NCBI GenBank assembly: GCA_012934845.2
Contig: WNNJ02002476.1
Span: forward strand, 1-64,000
Direction: 5' to 3'
DNA from: Pomphorhynchus laevis
Lineage: Eukaryota > Acanthocephala > Palaeacanthocephala > Echinorhynchida > Pomphorhynchidae
Length of the DNA stretch: 64,000 bases
Shown: positions 11,014 to 23,100 of the stretch, piece by piece
Position numbering within the stretch: position 1 is the first letter of the stretch
Layout: the number at the start of each line of letters is the position of its first letter
Program-made: the position numbers and the translations under genes
The notes under the pieces: generated by a model
Databases searched by the model: none
What the model was told of the DNA's origin: nothing
The model's input: only the letters and a program-made list of their open reading frames with translations

Positions 11014-12715
11014 TTATTTATTATCCATCCATAAAAATTTGCCACTTAAGAGTTTAAATTTATTCTTTATATTATTGTGTTGATTTATATATTTTACTAT
11101 TTTCTGCTTGATGATATTTTTATAGTAACCTAGTTTAAAATATGTATCTATTAAATTATTTAAATGATTTTGAAGAAAGCCAATATCATTACATATTGTT
11201 GCAATTCTTAAAATTTCATTATTTAATGTATTATATTTTATATTATATGGTATGCATGAATGCTCATGCAAAAATATGTTTCTTGTAAATTTAAATATGT
11301 CATCTTTACGATATAAATTAATAGTAGTTTTAGTTAATGTTAATTTAATGTTCATATCTAGATATACACCTTCTTTATCATTAATATTGGTTTTGTTAAG
11401 AATAAGGCTTTCTGGATAAATGCGCGCACTAATTGAATAAAAATTATTAGAATTAAATACACATATATCATCAATGTATCGAAACATATATTTCATATAT
11501 TTATATTGTTTAGATTTAGTTTTTACACAGTTATGAACAAATTCATATTCTATAAAGCTTAAAAACAAGTCAGCTATAATTGGGCTACTATTACCACCCA
11601 TTGGAACACCTTTTACTTGTCTAAATATAGATGTCCCCACTTTTAAATAATTTTGATTTATCAAAATATTTAAGGATTCTATTAATTCAATTTTATCCAT
11701 ATATTTATATTTATTTGATGGTTTAATTTTTGTTAGATAGGCGTTATAATTATTATAACATATATATGTATATCTTTTTCCGAATATAAGATTAATTAAT
11801 TTTACTAACGCTTCTTTAATATCTACTAAATCTAGATTTGTATAAAGCGTACTAAAATCGTATGTATTTATATTTTGAAAATTTATTCCTTTTGTCTGTT
11901 CTAAAAATTCTTTTGTAGAATTAATACTGAAATAGTGTTTTATACCAGTATTAATTTCGATTACCTTGCAATATTTTTTAAAATGTGCTTTAATTACTTT
12001 AAGTATTTTATTCATATAGACAGAAAGTGGTTTTAATGTACATTTAAACGCACTACATATGAACCTAGGTTTTATTGGATTTTTATGTAATTTTGGATTC
12101 CAATATAATATAGGTATAGTTTTATTATCTAATTCAACCTTTATACCCTTTTTATCCATTATAGAACAGTGACTTGTAATAATTGTTTCTAAACTCAACT
12201 CACTACGTTCATATGTTGGATTTACATTTAAATCATTAGAATTAACCTCTTTCATTAGTATATCATAATAAAGCTTTTTGCATATGAAGACAAAGTTATT
12301 ACTAGCTTTATCAATAGTTGTTATTATATAGTTATCCTTTAATTTAGTAAGTTCTTTATACATATCTTTATTAATTTTATCTTTCCTTTTATAATTGTTT
12401 GTTATTTTCATTTTATTTTTAATTTTATCAAATATATAATCTTTCCAAATTTTTATCTTAGATATATTCGAGCTTTCACTATTAATCAGCTTACTAAAGT
12501 AATCATTTAAGTTATTATATAACGAACTGTAAATTTTATTTTTGTCGTTGTTGTTATTTAATCTATATTTATACCCTTTTGATAGCAGCTTTCTTAATTC
12601 ACAATTTTCAATTAATTCTAGATTATGGGTACATATATGTTCATTTATTTTATCAAAACTAAGACTTTTACAATTGCATTCTGTTTCCATTATGTTTCAA
12701 AATGCAGAATCATTC
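11014..12715 (-). mobile_element. PLE-K reverse transcriptase, long open copy
   Basis: A 558-residue frame (12690-11014) extremely rich in Lys, Asn and Ile. RT features in order: TTIDKASNNFVF near residue 125, LYWNPKLHKNPIKPRFI near 210, YDFSTLYTNL near 275, VPMGGNSSPIIADLFLSF near 365, and the catalytic FRYIDDI near 410. The KLHK...PRFI block and YIDD box place it with Penelope-type RTs. No GIY-YIG nuclease follows the RT, so it may belong to a lineage without a C-terminal nuclease or with a permuted one. This is the least damaged PLE-K copy in the window. The ORF probably lacks the true N-terminus, which is seen in the neighbouring copy. Confidence 0.75.
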
Positions 12716-12719
12716 ATTT

Positions 12720-13440
12720 TGTAATTGTTTGTTATTTTCATTTTCTCTCTAATTATATCTATTAATCATCTTACCAAAGTAATCATCTAAGTTATTATAT
12801 AACGAATTGTAAATTTTATTTTTGTCGTTGTTATTATTTAATCTATATTTATACCCTTTTGGTAGCATTTTCCTTAATTCATAGTTTTCAATTAATTCTA
12901 GATTATGGGTACATATATGTTCATTTATTTTATCAAAACTAAGACTTTTACAATTGCATTCTGTTTCCATTATGTTTCTAATATTATCGTTACATATTGA
13001 TTTTAATTCTTTATTATAATTACAAATTTTTCGTCCTAATGGTGGTAGGAGTTTATACCTTATTTTAGGAAAATATTTACTTAAATATAACCCTATTATT
13101 TCTTTACTTTTAGAATTATTTAAAAGTCCGGCTATATTTATGTTATCTATACATTTATTAATGAAGTTTATGGTTAATGTATATTTTCTATTGTTATTAT
13201 TAACATTTATTGTACGATTATAGTATTTTGTATTACAATAACTGTCTATTATACAACTTAGCCTATCATAGTCGTTAATTAATTTTTGATTTATTAAACA
13301 TATGATATCTTTAGAAAAACTTCTTATATTTACATAAAGATCTTTTAGCTTATTATCTCTTAAAAGTGATATATTTTATATTCTTTAAGTGGTTTATATA
13401 TTCTTTTGTATATCTTAAATATATTTTGTATTCTTTAAGT
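12720..13440 (-). mobile_element. PLE-K N-terminal part, second partial copy
   Basis: On the minus strand this carries the same METECNCKSLSFDKINEHI segment as the neighbouring copy, preceded by an N-terminal region (KYTLTINFINKC, PLGRKICNYNKEL) that the neighbour lacks. About 190 bp (12785-12975) duplicate 12505-12700. The copy stops shortly after this shared part and abuts the other copy head to tail. It is broken. Confidence 0.65.
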
Positions 13441-13659
13441 GGTTTTCTTTAAGTGTAGAATTCGAAGTATTAAAATTGAAATTTTTTAAAAGAACTGGGG
13501 CAAACGAAACGACTGGTGAAGCACGTGATATTGATGGAACATGCATAAGCTAAATATATATGAAATAACAATTGAAAGGAATGCAACCGATGCCTAACAA
13601 ATAAAAAATTGAATTTTATGCATGTAATTAATGCTACTTTAATAGATATGAGTACTAAT
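13441..13659. repeat. Direct repeat, upstream copy
   Basis: About 215 bp nearly identical to 14932-15148, starting GGTTTTCTTTAAGTGTAGAA in both. The pair brackets GALK2 exons 1-3. Confidence 0.85.
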
Positions 13660-13660
13660 A

Positions 13661-13945
13661 TGTTTTTAAAATATGATGGATTATTTGAACTGTTATCTTA
13701 TTTTTAAAGATATTAAAATTGGAGCGAAGTTTGATAACTTCCGCTAGTTCGAAATATTATTTATTACCAATATTACATTCTGCCATTTTAAAATATTATC
13801 TATTATCAATATTAATGTTTTTAACATTAAAATACGATGGATTATTTGAACTATTATCTTATTTTTAAAATATATTAAATTAAAATAGATATTCAAAAGA
13901 TATTAAAATGGGAACTAAGTTTGATACCTGCCGCTAGTTCGAAAT
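13661..13945. repeat. Duplicated block upstream of GALK2
   Basis: Two copies (13661-13755 and 13816-13945) of a block that begins with a TGTTTTTAA-type run, contains ATGGATTATTTGAACT or its one-base variant, and ends CCGCTAGTTCGAAAT. They lie 165-450 bp before the GALK2 start codon and could hold promoter elements; that is inference. Confidence 0.7.
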
Positions 13946-14109
13946 GTATAGCGAATACGACGTCATATCGATTGTATGAATTGAAATTTATGATAAAAAA
14001 TTTAGATGGCAATAAATCTCTTTCCGAATTAGACATATTTTGTGTAGAAATGTAAATAATTAGTGAACAAGTTATATTTCAGACTTATCAAATTTTCTAA
14101 AGTTTGGAA

Positions 14110-17100
14110 ATGTTTGAATATCCCATGGAGGACCCTAGCAAATGCAGGTATAATATAAATTTTCTAGATTCTCTAATAAAATTATATATCTTATAGCGAC
14201 AGAACTAAATCTCTAATAGGAAAATTTCATGAACACTTTCCACAAGCTCAGATTAAATGGGTCGTTAGAGCACCGGGACGTGTTAATATACTCGGTGATT
14301 TTACTTATTTATGTTATTTAACTAATTTAGTTTTCAAGGTGAGCATATTGATTACTGCGGTTATGGAGTTTTACCAATGGCACTCAGCAGGGATACAATG
14401 ATCCTGGCTACGAGTTCCCATGATGATAATGTTCATTTAAGGAATACAAAGGATCAATTTAAGTATAAAATTAATTTTTTCAATAATCATTCTTTGATAT
14501 TTCGTATCAAAATGTATTAAAATGATTATTTAAACTTTGATTTTTTTATAATTTTTACAGATTTGTTGATTTCCAAATTAATAAGTTTGTATTTTTTAAT
14601 AAACAATTAAATTGTTCAATCAGGTTAAAAAGTCAAGAGGAATAATAAAATAAGCGATTATTGTTACCAAATTTTCGACTATTTCAATAGTCCTTTTCAT
14701 GTGTTGTGTTTTAAAACATAACACTTGAAAAACGTAACATAACATTTTTGCAGAAAAACGAGTACAAAATCATAAGAACTAGTGCGTCCATCAAGTTTTT
14801 AAAGACTTGATTGAAGACCTTTGAGATATTTGATAATGAGATCTTTCTAGTTGTGTCAGGATTTCTTTCGGAATAAAGGATTGCGGAAAATCCGTCATGA
14901 CCAGTTCCAATCCCTTACTGAAAAAGGAGGAGGTTTTCTTTAAGTGTAGAATTCGAAGTATTGAAATTGAAATTTTTTAAAAGAACTGGGACAAATGAAA
15001 CGACTGGTGAAGCACGTGATATTGATGGAACATGCATAAGCTAAATATATAATAAATAACAATTGAAAGGAATGCAACTTGATGTCTAACAAATAAAAAA
15101 TTGAATTTTATGTAATTAATGCTACTTTAATAGATATGAGTACTAATTATTGGAGCTAGATCAAAGAAAATGTATATTTTTTGATATTTCGTTAACTTCT
15201 GTTAGGATATTCAGAAAATTACTTCAAAAAATAAGCGTAATTTTCTGAAGATCCTAACAGAAGTTAAGCCATGATCAGTCCCAATCCCTTGCTGAGAAAA
15301 GAGGAGGGTTGGCGATACTTCGTGACAAAATAAAACCGTCGCATCAACATTATGAAATGCTGTATTAATGAACTTCGCGAAAGGCGACTACAATTGTATG
15401 GCCACGTTATCCGGTGCAAACAATAGAACCAAATGGCGACAGAAAATGCGTACTCGGTAACGAAGATGAACAAAGGTTGAAGAAAAAGAAGATATGGCTT
15501 ATTTAATAGGTGAACTTAATCAATCACCAAGAATTCTAAGAAATATATCCATCCTGATCATTATAAATATTATTGTTTTAGTGTTTCATGGAGCCACAGC
15601 AGTATTTGTCGATGAAATTTGATTCTTCCAGAAATGTATTTAATTTTCTAGCCAGAAATCTGTCGTATGCCTTTAGAAGCGAATTTGAAATAGTGACTGG
15701 TCTTAGTTATTTCGGGACCTAACAGTGGCCCATCAAAAAGAGTTGGCCCAGCACCCAACTCTTTTTGAAAGGAAGATAATGTTTCCTAAGCCTATGCTTT
15801 TCTAATCCCTATAGGATTACGAAATATTGTTCTTGAATATTATAAATATTCAGGAATGATCAGGTGTAATTGAAGGTCAACAAAATTATTTTGTTGTTTC
15901 GTTAGTAACTAGTAGCATCTTCAGAAATTTGATTTTTAAATATAAAAAAATACAATATAAATTTATAAATCTATAAATTTGGAATTTATATCAACTAAAT
16001 ATAAATTTATATATAAACTCTAAATTAAATATCTGAGAGAATCTAACATCGAAAATCTCTCATCTTGAATGTCGAGAATCGATTTCCGGAAGAAACTGAT
16101 AATGCTTTAATTTCCATGTTTTTATCGATAAATTAAGACAGTGGATATCAGTCGACGTAAGTTGTTCACGTTTTATGAATGACTTCAGCTAATGTTTAAT
16201 ATTGAGAAGCACGAGCATAAACCAGTATCAAAATAATTTTGTATTTTAATTTTAACTGATCGTTCCTGAATATTTAAAATACAGATCCAGATGAATATAT
16301 TTCTTTAAATAAATAATTATTTTTCATATTCCCTAACTTGATATAACAATATATTAATAATATATTATTTTATATAGTTTAACAATATATTATTAAAAAA
16401 TACAGTTTATTATAAATGTAAAGTACCAAATATGCATTTCAACATTGAATATAAATCTATTTTACACTCGAGTAGAAATGTTATTACATTATTCGTTACT
16501 TAATGCGTCCTAGCTTAGCCTGAAATTTGCAAATTACCTTTTATTTCTTATGGGAAAGAAATATATTGACAATTAAACAATGAACCCTAAAGAAATACAA
16601 ATTGTAACAAAGAAAGCTGAATACAGCAGTATGTAATTACTCATAGTATGGCTTGACGATTTGTTCCGCCTCTGGCCAAAAATACCCTTATAAGAAAAGA
16701 AATATTATTAGAAAGATGAAATTTTAATAAATAATAGATGCAATGCAACCCAAAGAGCTAAACAGCGTAATCTATGAAATTGTTGATCTTTAGTTGTACA
16801 CAAGCTGGTAGGAAGCCCGTTTGTAATTCTGCCCAAGTTTACACTCACAATTAGTCAATATAGATAAAGCGAACACGGATCCTCACTTTTAAATCATCCG
16901 CTAAAGCTGTATGGGAGTATAAAAGGTCAACCAATAAAGATCATAATAAGGAGGGATTTAATCTACAACTAGAGATCATCGCACAATATTGATATGATAT
17001 TGTAAGCACATACTAATTAAATCCACTATAGACGGAAAAGACGCTTTCCGCAAAGGAGGATAACGCGCCTATAGACAATAAAACAATGATACGTTAATAA

Positions 17101-20100
17101 TTAAATAATTATTTTTTTATAATTTTTCTATAATTTTTTAATTTAGAAAAAAAATTAATTTTTCTTTAATTTTTTATAATTTTTTATTTAAATTTATTTA
17201 TATTTATCGAATCATCTGAGATGATTTGTTAGCTTTTCGGCAATGGAGAATAAATAAATATTATTGAATCATAAAACAAAAGCAATCTGAACAAAATGCT
17301 GGTATGCGAAGTTAACGGGGAGAAGATACCCTAGCCTTACATTCATAATAAATAAAATTAAAATCAGGTTTCTTATTGAATCTATATACTTTAAGCCTTT
17401 TTCCTTCAATATTTTGCATTTGAAATCATACATCAATGAAAGTGAACTGCATAGGCAAAATGTGCAGACATACGCATCACTTCTATCGATAGCGGCTAAC
17501 ATTACGTGAAGGAGATCGTGGTAACATGAATTGGTGCTCTGATCACCAAAGGTCTACTATTGACAATTGGTAACATCCACTTTGATGCAGTCATTGCTGA
17601 ATATTTTATAAATTCCAAATCTAATGAATTAATCTTTGCAGACCATATTCAAAATGTTGTCCGTAATTAGAGGTAGCCGCTAGGTTTAAATTGTGGTGAC
17701 ACCAACTTGATTATTAATACACCGACAACAATTATTACTTTTATATTGCGGGGCTACAAAACGAGCATTCGCTTCGAATGTACAGTCATTTGCTTAGCGA
17801 AATTACCGTAATTAATCTCAAAATAATTCAACAGGGCATAGGTACGAATATAATAAGACCAAGAAGCTACTGAATGAAAACGAAAGTCGATGATACACTA
17901 TAGGAACATCACGATCGTTCAACTATAATGAAATATGCATCCGAGATGGGCGCATCCGCATGTTTGTCAGCTAAATCGGCAAAACACAATAACAATATAT
18001 TAACAATATAGTATCAAAGCTTGAGTTCAATAATAATAGATTTTATTAATAATAAATAACATGCAGGATAAATAAATAGAATAAATACAATGATACAGTT
18101 ACAGTCTAAATCTTCTTCATAGGTAATTGACACTCTTCAAATGCAAGCCCGTTTTCTTCAGAATTATAGCCTCAAATTTATGGGGATCTGAGCCCACTAA
18201 CCAATCCAACACGCCGCCTTGCGACTGAAGCACCCGGGGTCTTTCACCCCCCAAAGAGTCCAGTCGGTGCGGACTATGCTGGGTAAACGCGAGACGAGGA
18301 GCTTGAGAAACCTTAGTCTTTGTTCTGGGGGACGTCCTCTTGAAAAGAAAACTAATTCTGAGATAGCCCTAGTACCCCAGAGACGCACTTGGGATTTCTC
18401 TTTCAATGACAGATGTTGGGCCCGTTTCAGGGCCCATCTAGCTCTCTTCAGGATACGTTTTAGTCTATCCAGGTCAGCTTTCGCTGACCAGCTCACCGTA
18501 ATGGTGAATCCCAGGTATTTTACTCGATTTGTGAAGGTAGGGAGTGGTTGATTAGTCAGGATGGAAGATAGAGCTGAGAGTGCTAATCTCTTGAGTTTTT
18601 TCTTTGTCACAGGGGCGCCATTAAAGACAACCACCTGCGATTTGGAGGAGTTTAAAACAAGATTGGAAATGGGCAGCTGATCTTTTAATCTTGTAAAGAA
18701 ATGACTGATGTCAGAGACTACATCTTTGCACATGCGTCCAGAGAACAGGGCTGTGGTATCATCAGCATATACCACAATATGTTGATCGCGTTTGAATTTT
18801 TTGTATAGTTCAATGGAGACAGCAAGATACAAGATTGGAGAAAGTGGGGAGCCTTGAGGCACACCCGTAATAGGATAGAACTGACGTGCATCAGGGTCGT
18901 CTTCATAGAAGAATCGCTTGGAGTACAGCAATATTTCCACCCTGTTAACAATTCTCGCAGGCAACCCGAGGGACCTGAGAGAAGTGATAACAAAAGGAAT
19001 GGAAATGCGGTCAAATGCAGCCGAAAAGTCAAGAAAGACAGCAACAGCAAGCTGATGACTGTTATCCTGACAAAACTGTTGCACTTCACCTATTGCTGAA
19101 TGGACCGAGCGATCTTTTACGTACCCATGAAAACCTGGTGGGATTAAATTTCGCCTATTTAGATGGTCGCCGAATTTTACGCGCAAGCGCTTTTTCGTAA
19201 ATAGAGATGAGGGAGTTTTGAATTGAAATAGGCCGCAGATCTTTGGGACATGTAATCGACTTCTTTTTAGGTAAAAATACTCGACGGCTAATATTTATAT
19301 TAGCAATGTCGGAAGGGGAGGCTAATAGCATTGTTATGGCGACTTCCTTTCTTTGACTGTCTGTCAAAAGCTGACAGACACGAGTGGAGAGTGGCGCATG
19401 GGTTCTGGAGGTGCCCGGGAGTGGCCCCCATGAGTTAAGGATATCTGTAACAGATAAGTCCCTACTCCTGAAGTCACACCAAGGCGGGATTAGTTGGGGT
19501 GAATGAGTGGCTCCATAATTGTGAAGGGATAGTGCCTCCTCCAAAACTTTATCAAGGGCTATTCTACCAATCCAACCTACTGCTCTATCCTTCCAACAGA
19601 CAGACTTCTCCTTCTTGAGTATCTTCCAGAAGGAAGACTGAGAAGGGCTAAGGCGAGAAATGCTTGCCTTATCCCTACTCAACTGGAACCTATATCTAGT
19701 GCTCCAGTATTCATTCGAGAGGGCTTGTCTGGCGGAAACAGAGAGAGTAGGAAGATGTAGCATTTTAGCTAGGACCTTGAGTTTTGTTGGAGTGGGATTG
19801 TATATGCGACCTTTATAGGTAGTCGATAGTATCGCGGTAGCTTGCGAAGAGAGGTAAGTATTAAATTTGGTCAAACTCTCATTCCCAATTCGGGGGAATA
19901 GTTGGATAGCTGCCTGAAAGAAGGCCACCCTGACGGGATCAAAGTGGAACCTTCTCCTCAGCAACGTATCTTCCTCTAACCGCCAACGAATTAGGTCATG
20001 AGAGGTGGTCTGTTGTTGGCGCGACTGCTCAGTACAGAAGGGTTTTAACAACCACTTCTTATGAAGCAGTAATATGTCGAGGAGTGAATTAGTTGTTGAG

Positions 20101-23100
20101 CAATGAAAGGTGGGGGATGGTGGTTTGTGAATAAGATATTCGTTCCTGGCTCTGCGGTTTGCTGCATTAATCCAACGACCAGTTCTGTCGTTGAAATCAC
20201 CAAGTAACATGTCATAGCCGCTACCCAATAAACGATCCAGGAGGTCACGGTTCTTGTGAATTTCTCCTGGCCGTATATAAATATTGGCTATGCTGATACG
20301 TTTACCGTTCTTACGAAGTGATATAGCTAGACAATATAGGGCAGGACAAGAATAGTTAAGAAGGAGGGAAGATCTTAAGGAGCATTTAACTAAGGTTAAA
20401 AGACCTTGAGATGAAGAGGAGTGAGGAGGCGTTATATACGGAGTGAAGTGGGTGTATATATGCTGAGGGATAAATCGAGTAATGTCCTGGGGGATACGGA
20501 TAGACCGCGTCTCCTGAAGGACTATAACATCTGCATCTCTACCAGATAAAAGTCTAAGGGCAGAAGCACCTCCCGAATTCCACTGAAGAATATTCAGTGA
20601 AAAAGGCTCAGGCTTACTCACCATTGTGTTAGACAAGTTGGACGGGGGAAGTCAACCTAGACAGAGCTAGGTGCGGGAAGGTCGCCCCTCCCGCCACTAG
20701 CCCCATCCAGAATCGTAACCCCAGGGCAGTATCTTCATTTCCCTTTGAGGCGCTTTTCTCTTTTATCAGCTTGCCAACCTTGAGGGGTGGAACCAATCTT
20801 GCTGATCCACCCCTTTTCTTTGATTTCGGACAATCTTTCTCCGATTGCAACGGAACTGAGGGAGAACTTAGGAACGCCCCAAGGAGGGGTGCTAGCCACT
20901 GCTGTATTTGAGAGAATGTATTCTTCCTGTTGTTGTCCAGCAAGTGCAAAATATCCATGTTGGACATTCTTTCCGATGGCTGCGCGGCAACAGTAGCAAA
21001 ACTTCTTCCAGTTGGGGGAGCCGGGACTGCATATTTCATTCTATATTCTCTGAAAATACGACAACGACGTGACCACGCGGGGTGGTCCCGCGTGGTCACG
21101 GGATCTAGGGGCTTTAGCGTTAGCGATCCCAGATGGGACAGATTATTATTGAAAAATGACTCATAAGCATCCATTAGTTCATGTGACGAAAATGAGACTT
21201 TTAGTTGATTAACGAATGATCGGACCAAATTGAATACTACTCTTCCAGAGTAGTTCTGGACGAAGCTACGTAAAAAAACCTTGAAAACCTTGCTAAATTT
21301 TTTAGTTTCGGTATCGGGGGGAGCTCCCCCGAGTCAGTAACATAGTTCTTATTAAATTGACTAACCTGCAAGTCCGAAGGGAAAGATGTAGGAGAAGGTA
21401 CTTTACCTTTAAAATTTGTAATTCCAGCGGAATCGTTGATTATGGCACATTTCCATAGGAGCTTTGATGCTCCGACACGAAATAAGCGTTTTCACTTGTG
21501 CACATTTTTTCTCTTCCCGTTGTGTATTCGGGATTGCTTGTGTATTCGGGATTGCTTGTGTATTCGGGATTGCTTGAACTCAAGATTGCTTGAGTTCCAT
21601 GATGCTCTTGCAATACGGTACAACTGAAAGCTGTAAGTGTTTCCAAAAACTTGTATATATGGAAACTAATTCTCATTCTGGCGGTTTCATAATTGTACGA
21701 CACAATATAGTACATGATTTATTAGCAAATGTACTTAATACAGTCGCATGTACCGTCATCACCGAAAATTAACTTCAAACTGTACCAAAGAATTACACAT
21801 TCGAGAGCACGATGGCCACAAGACAACAAATTGCTCGTCTCGATGAATCGTGCAACGGACTTTTTGGCGATAAAACTGCACGGTCTATGATAGATATTTG
21901 TGTGTTTAATTACTCGGCGCCGTCTCACTCGTCAGAATCATCCAACCAGTAAAATTTTTACTAAAGAAGAAAATACTCAAAATATGGCGAACGCTTTACG
22001 TGGTGCCTCGGGTGGTGTCAACAAGATTGCTGAAAATCTTCTACGTCGCATAGAACAAAGAAATCTATACACGGGAAACATATTTTCACCGATTATAAAG
22101 ATATTAATCAAATCTTTATTGAGTTTCAAGTTGATAAAAGTAGCTTCGATGGTGATCAGATCCTATCGCAACCCTGTTAATGAAAATTAAAACAAAATTT
22201 ACTTTTGTAATTCTTAATTTTATTTTTAATGGTACCTGGTGAGTCCACAGGGATCAACCTGAGGGTAACCCTTTATATGAAAAAAGTTATAACACAAAAT
22301 ATAAAAAATTTAATAGCAACAAATAAATTAAAATATATATTTTTCATTCAAAACGATGACGCAAGCAAGTAAAATATAAATATTTTCTTATTTCGTCTTC
22401 TAATTTTATCGATAATTTTTTTGTGAATTTTTAAAAGGTCTCTTTTGTAGCGACCTTTAAGTTGTGTTTAATTTTATTACCCAAATTTTTAACCACAATG
22501 TTTTAGGCCATGTAACTTTAATCCAAATACCTTAGACATTGACAAGGAAGAATTTTCCTGGGCTAAATACGTAATGTGTGGTTTATATGCATTAAAGACA
22601 ATTAATCCATCATTAAAATTCCAAGGTATTTTTTAACTTGCTTTACTAATTAGTTTTAACTTCGTGTCCATAGGCCTAAACATACTTGTGGATGGTAATA
22701 TACCACTAAGTTGTGGCTTATCGAGTTCAAGTTCGCTAGTCGTCTGTTCCGCTCTTATATTTTGTATTGCACATGATGTTAAAATCAAAAAGGTAAGTTC
22801 AAACTTAATTATTTTTAATTACTTCAAATTAGATACCAATATTGCATTGTTATAATATTATTATTAAAGTTATTATAGCTTAACTAATTTTCTATATTTT
22901 TATAAATAATAAATAATTGTAACAAATATTTTTAATATTTGATCTGTTCTATATTCTTGTATTTCATTATTTGTCTGTTCATTAATTGCAACACTCTTAC
23001 TGCTCGCATCTGTCTCAAACGTCTTAAATTGCAAAGTTTTAAACACACCCGTCTTTTTGAATACTTCATTTAAAATTGATCGTCTATTTTCCATCTGTAA

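Noticed and set aside
16380-16540. Possible small RNA gene, because it is conserved with 60205-60365
   Set aside because: The two copies differ at scattered sites without paired changes, and no stem is evident; a plain dispersed repeat.
22900-23094. 64-codon minus-strand frame with a plausible ATG
   Set aside because: Lies in GALK2 intron 5, has no recognisable domain and no splice partner; a chance frame is likely.
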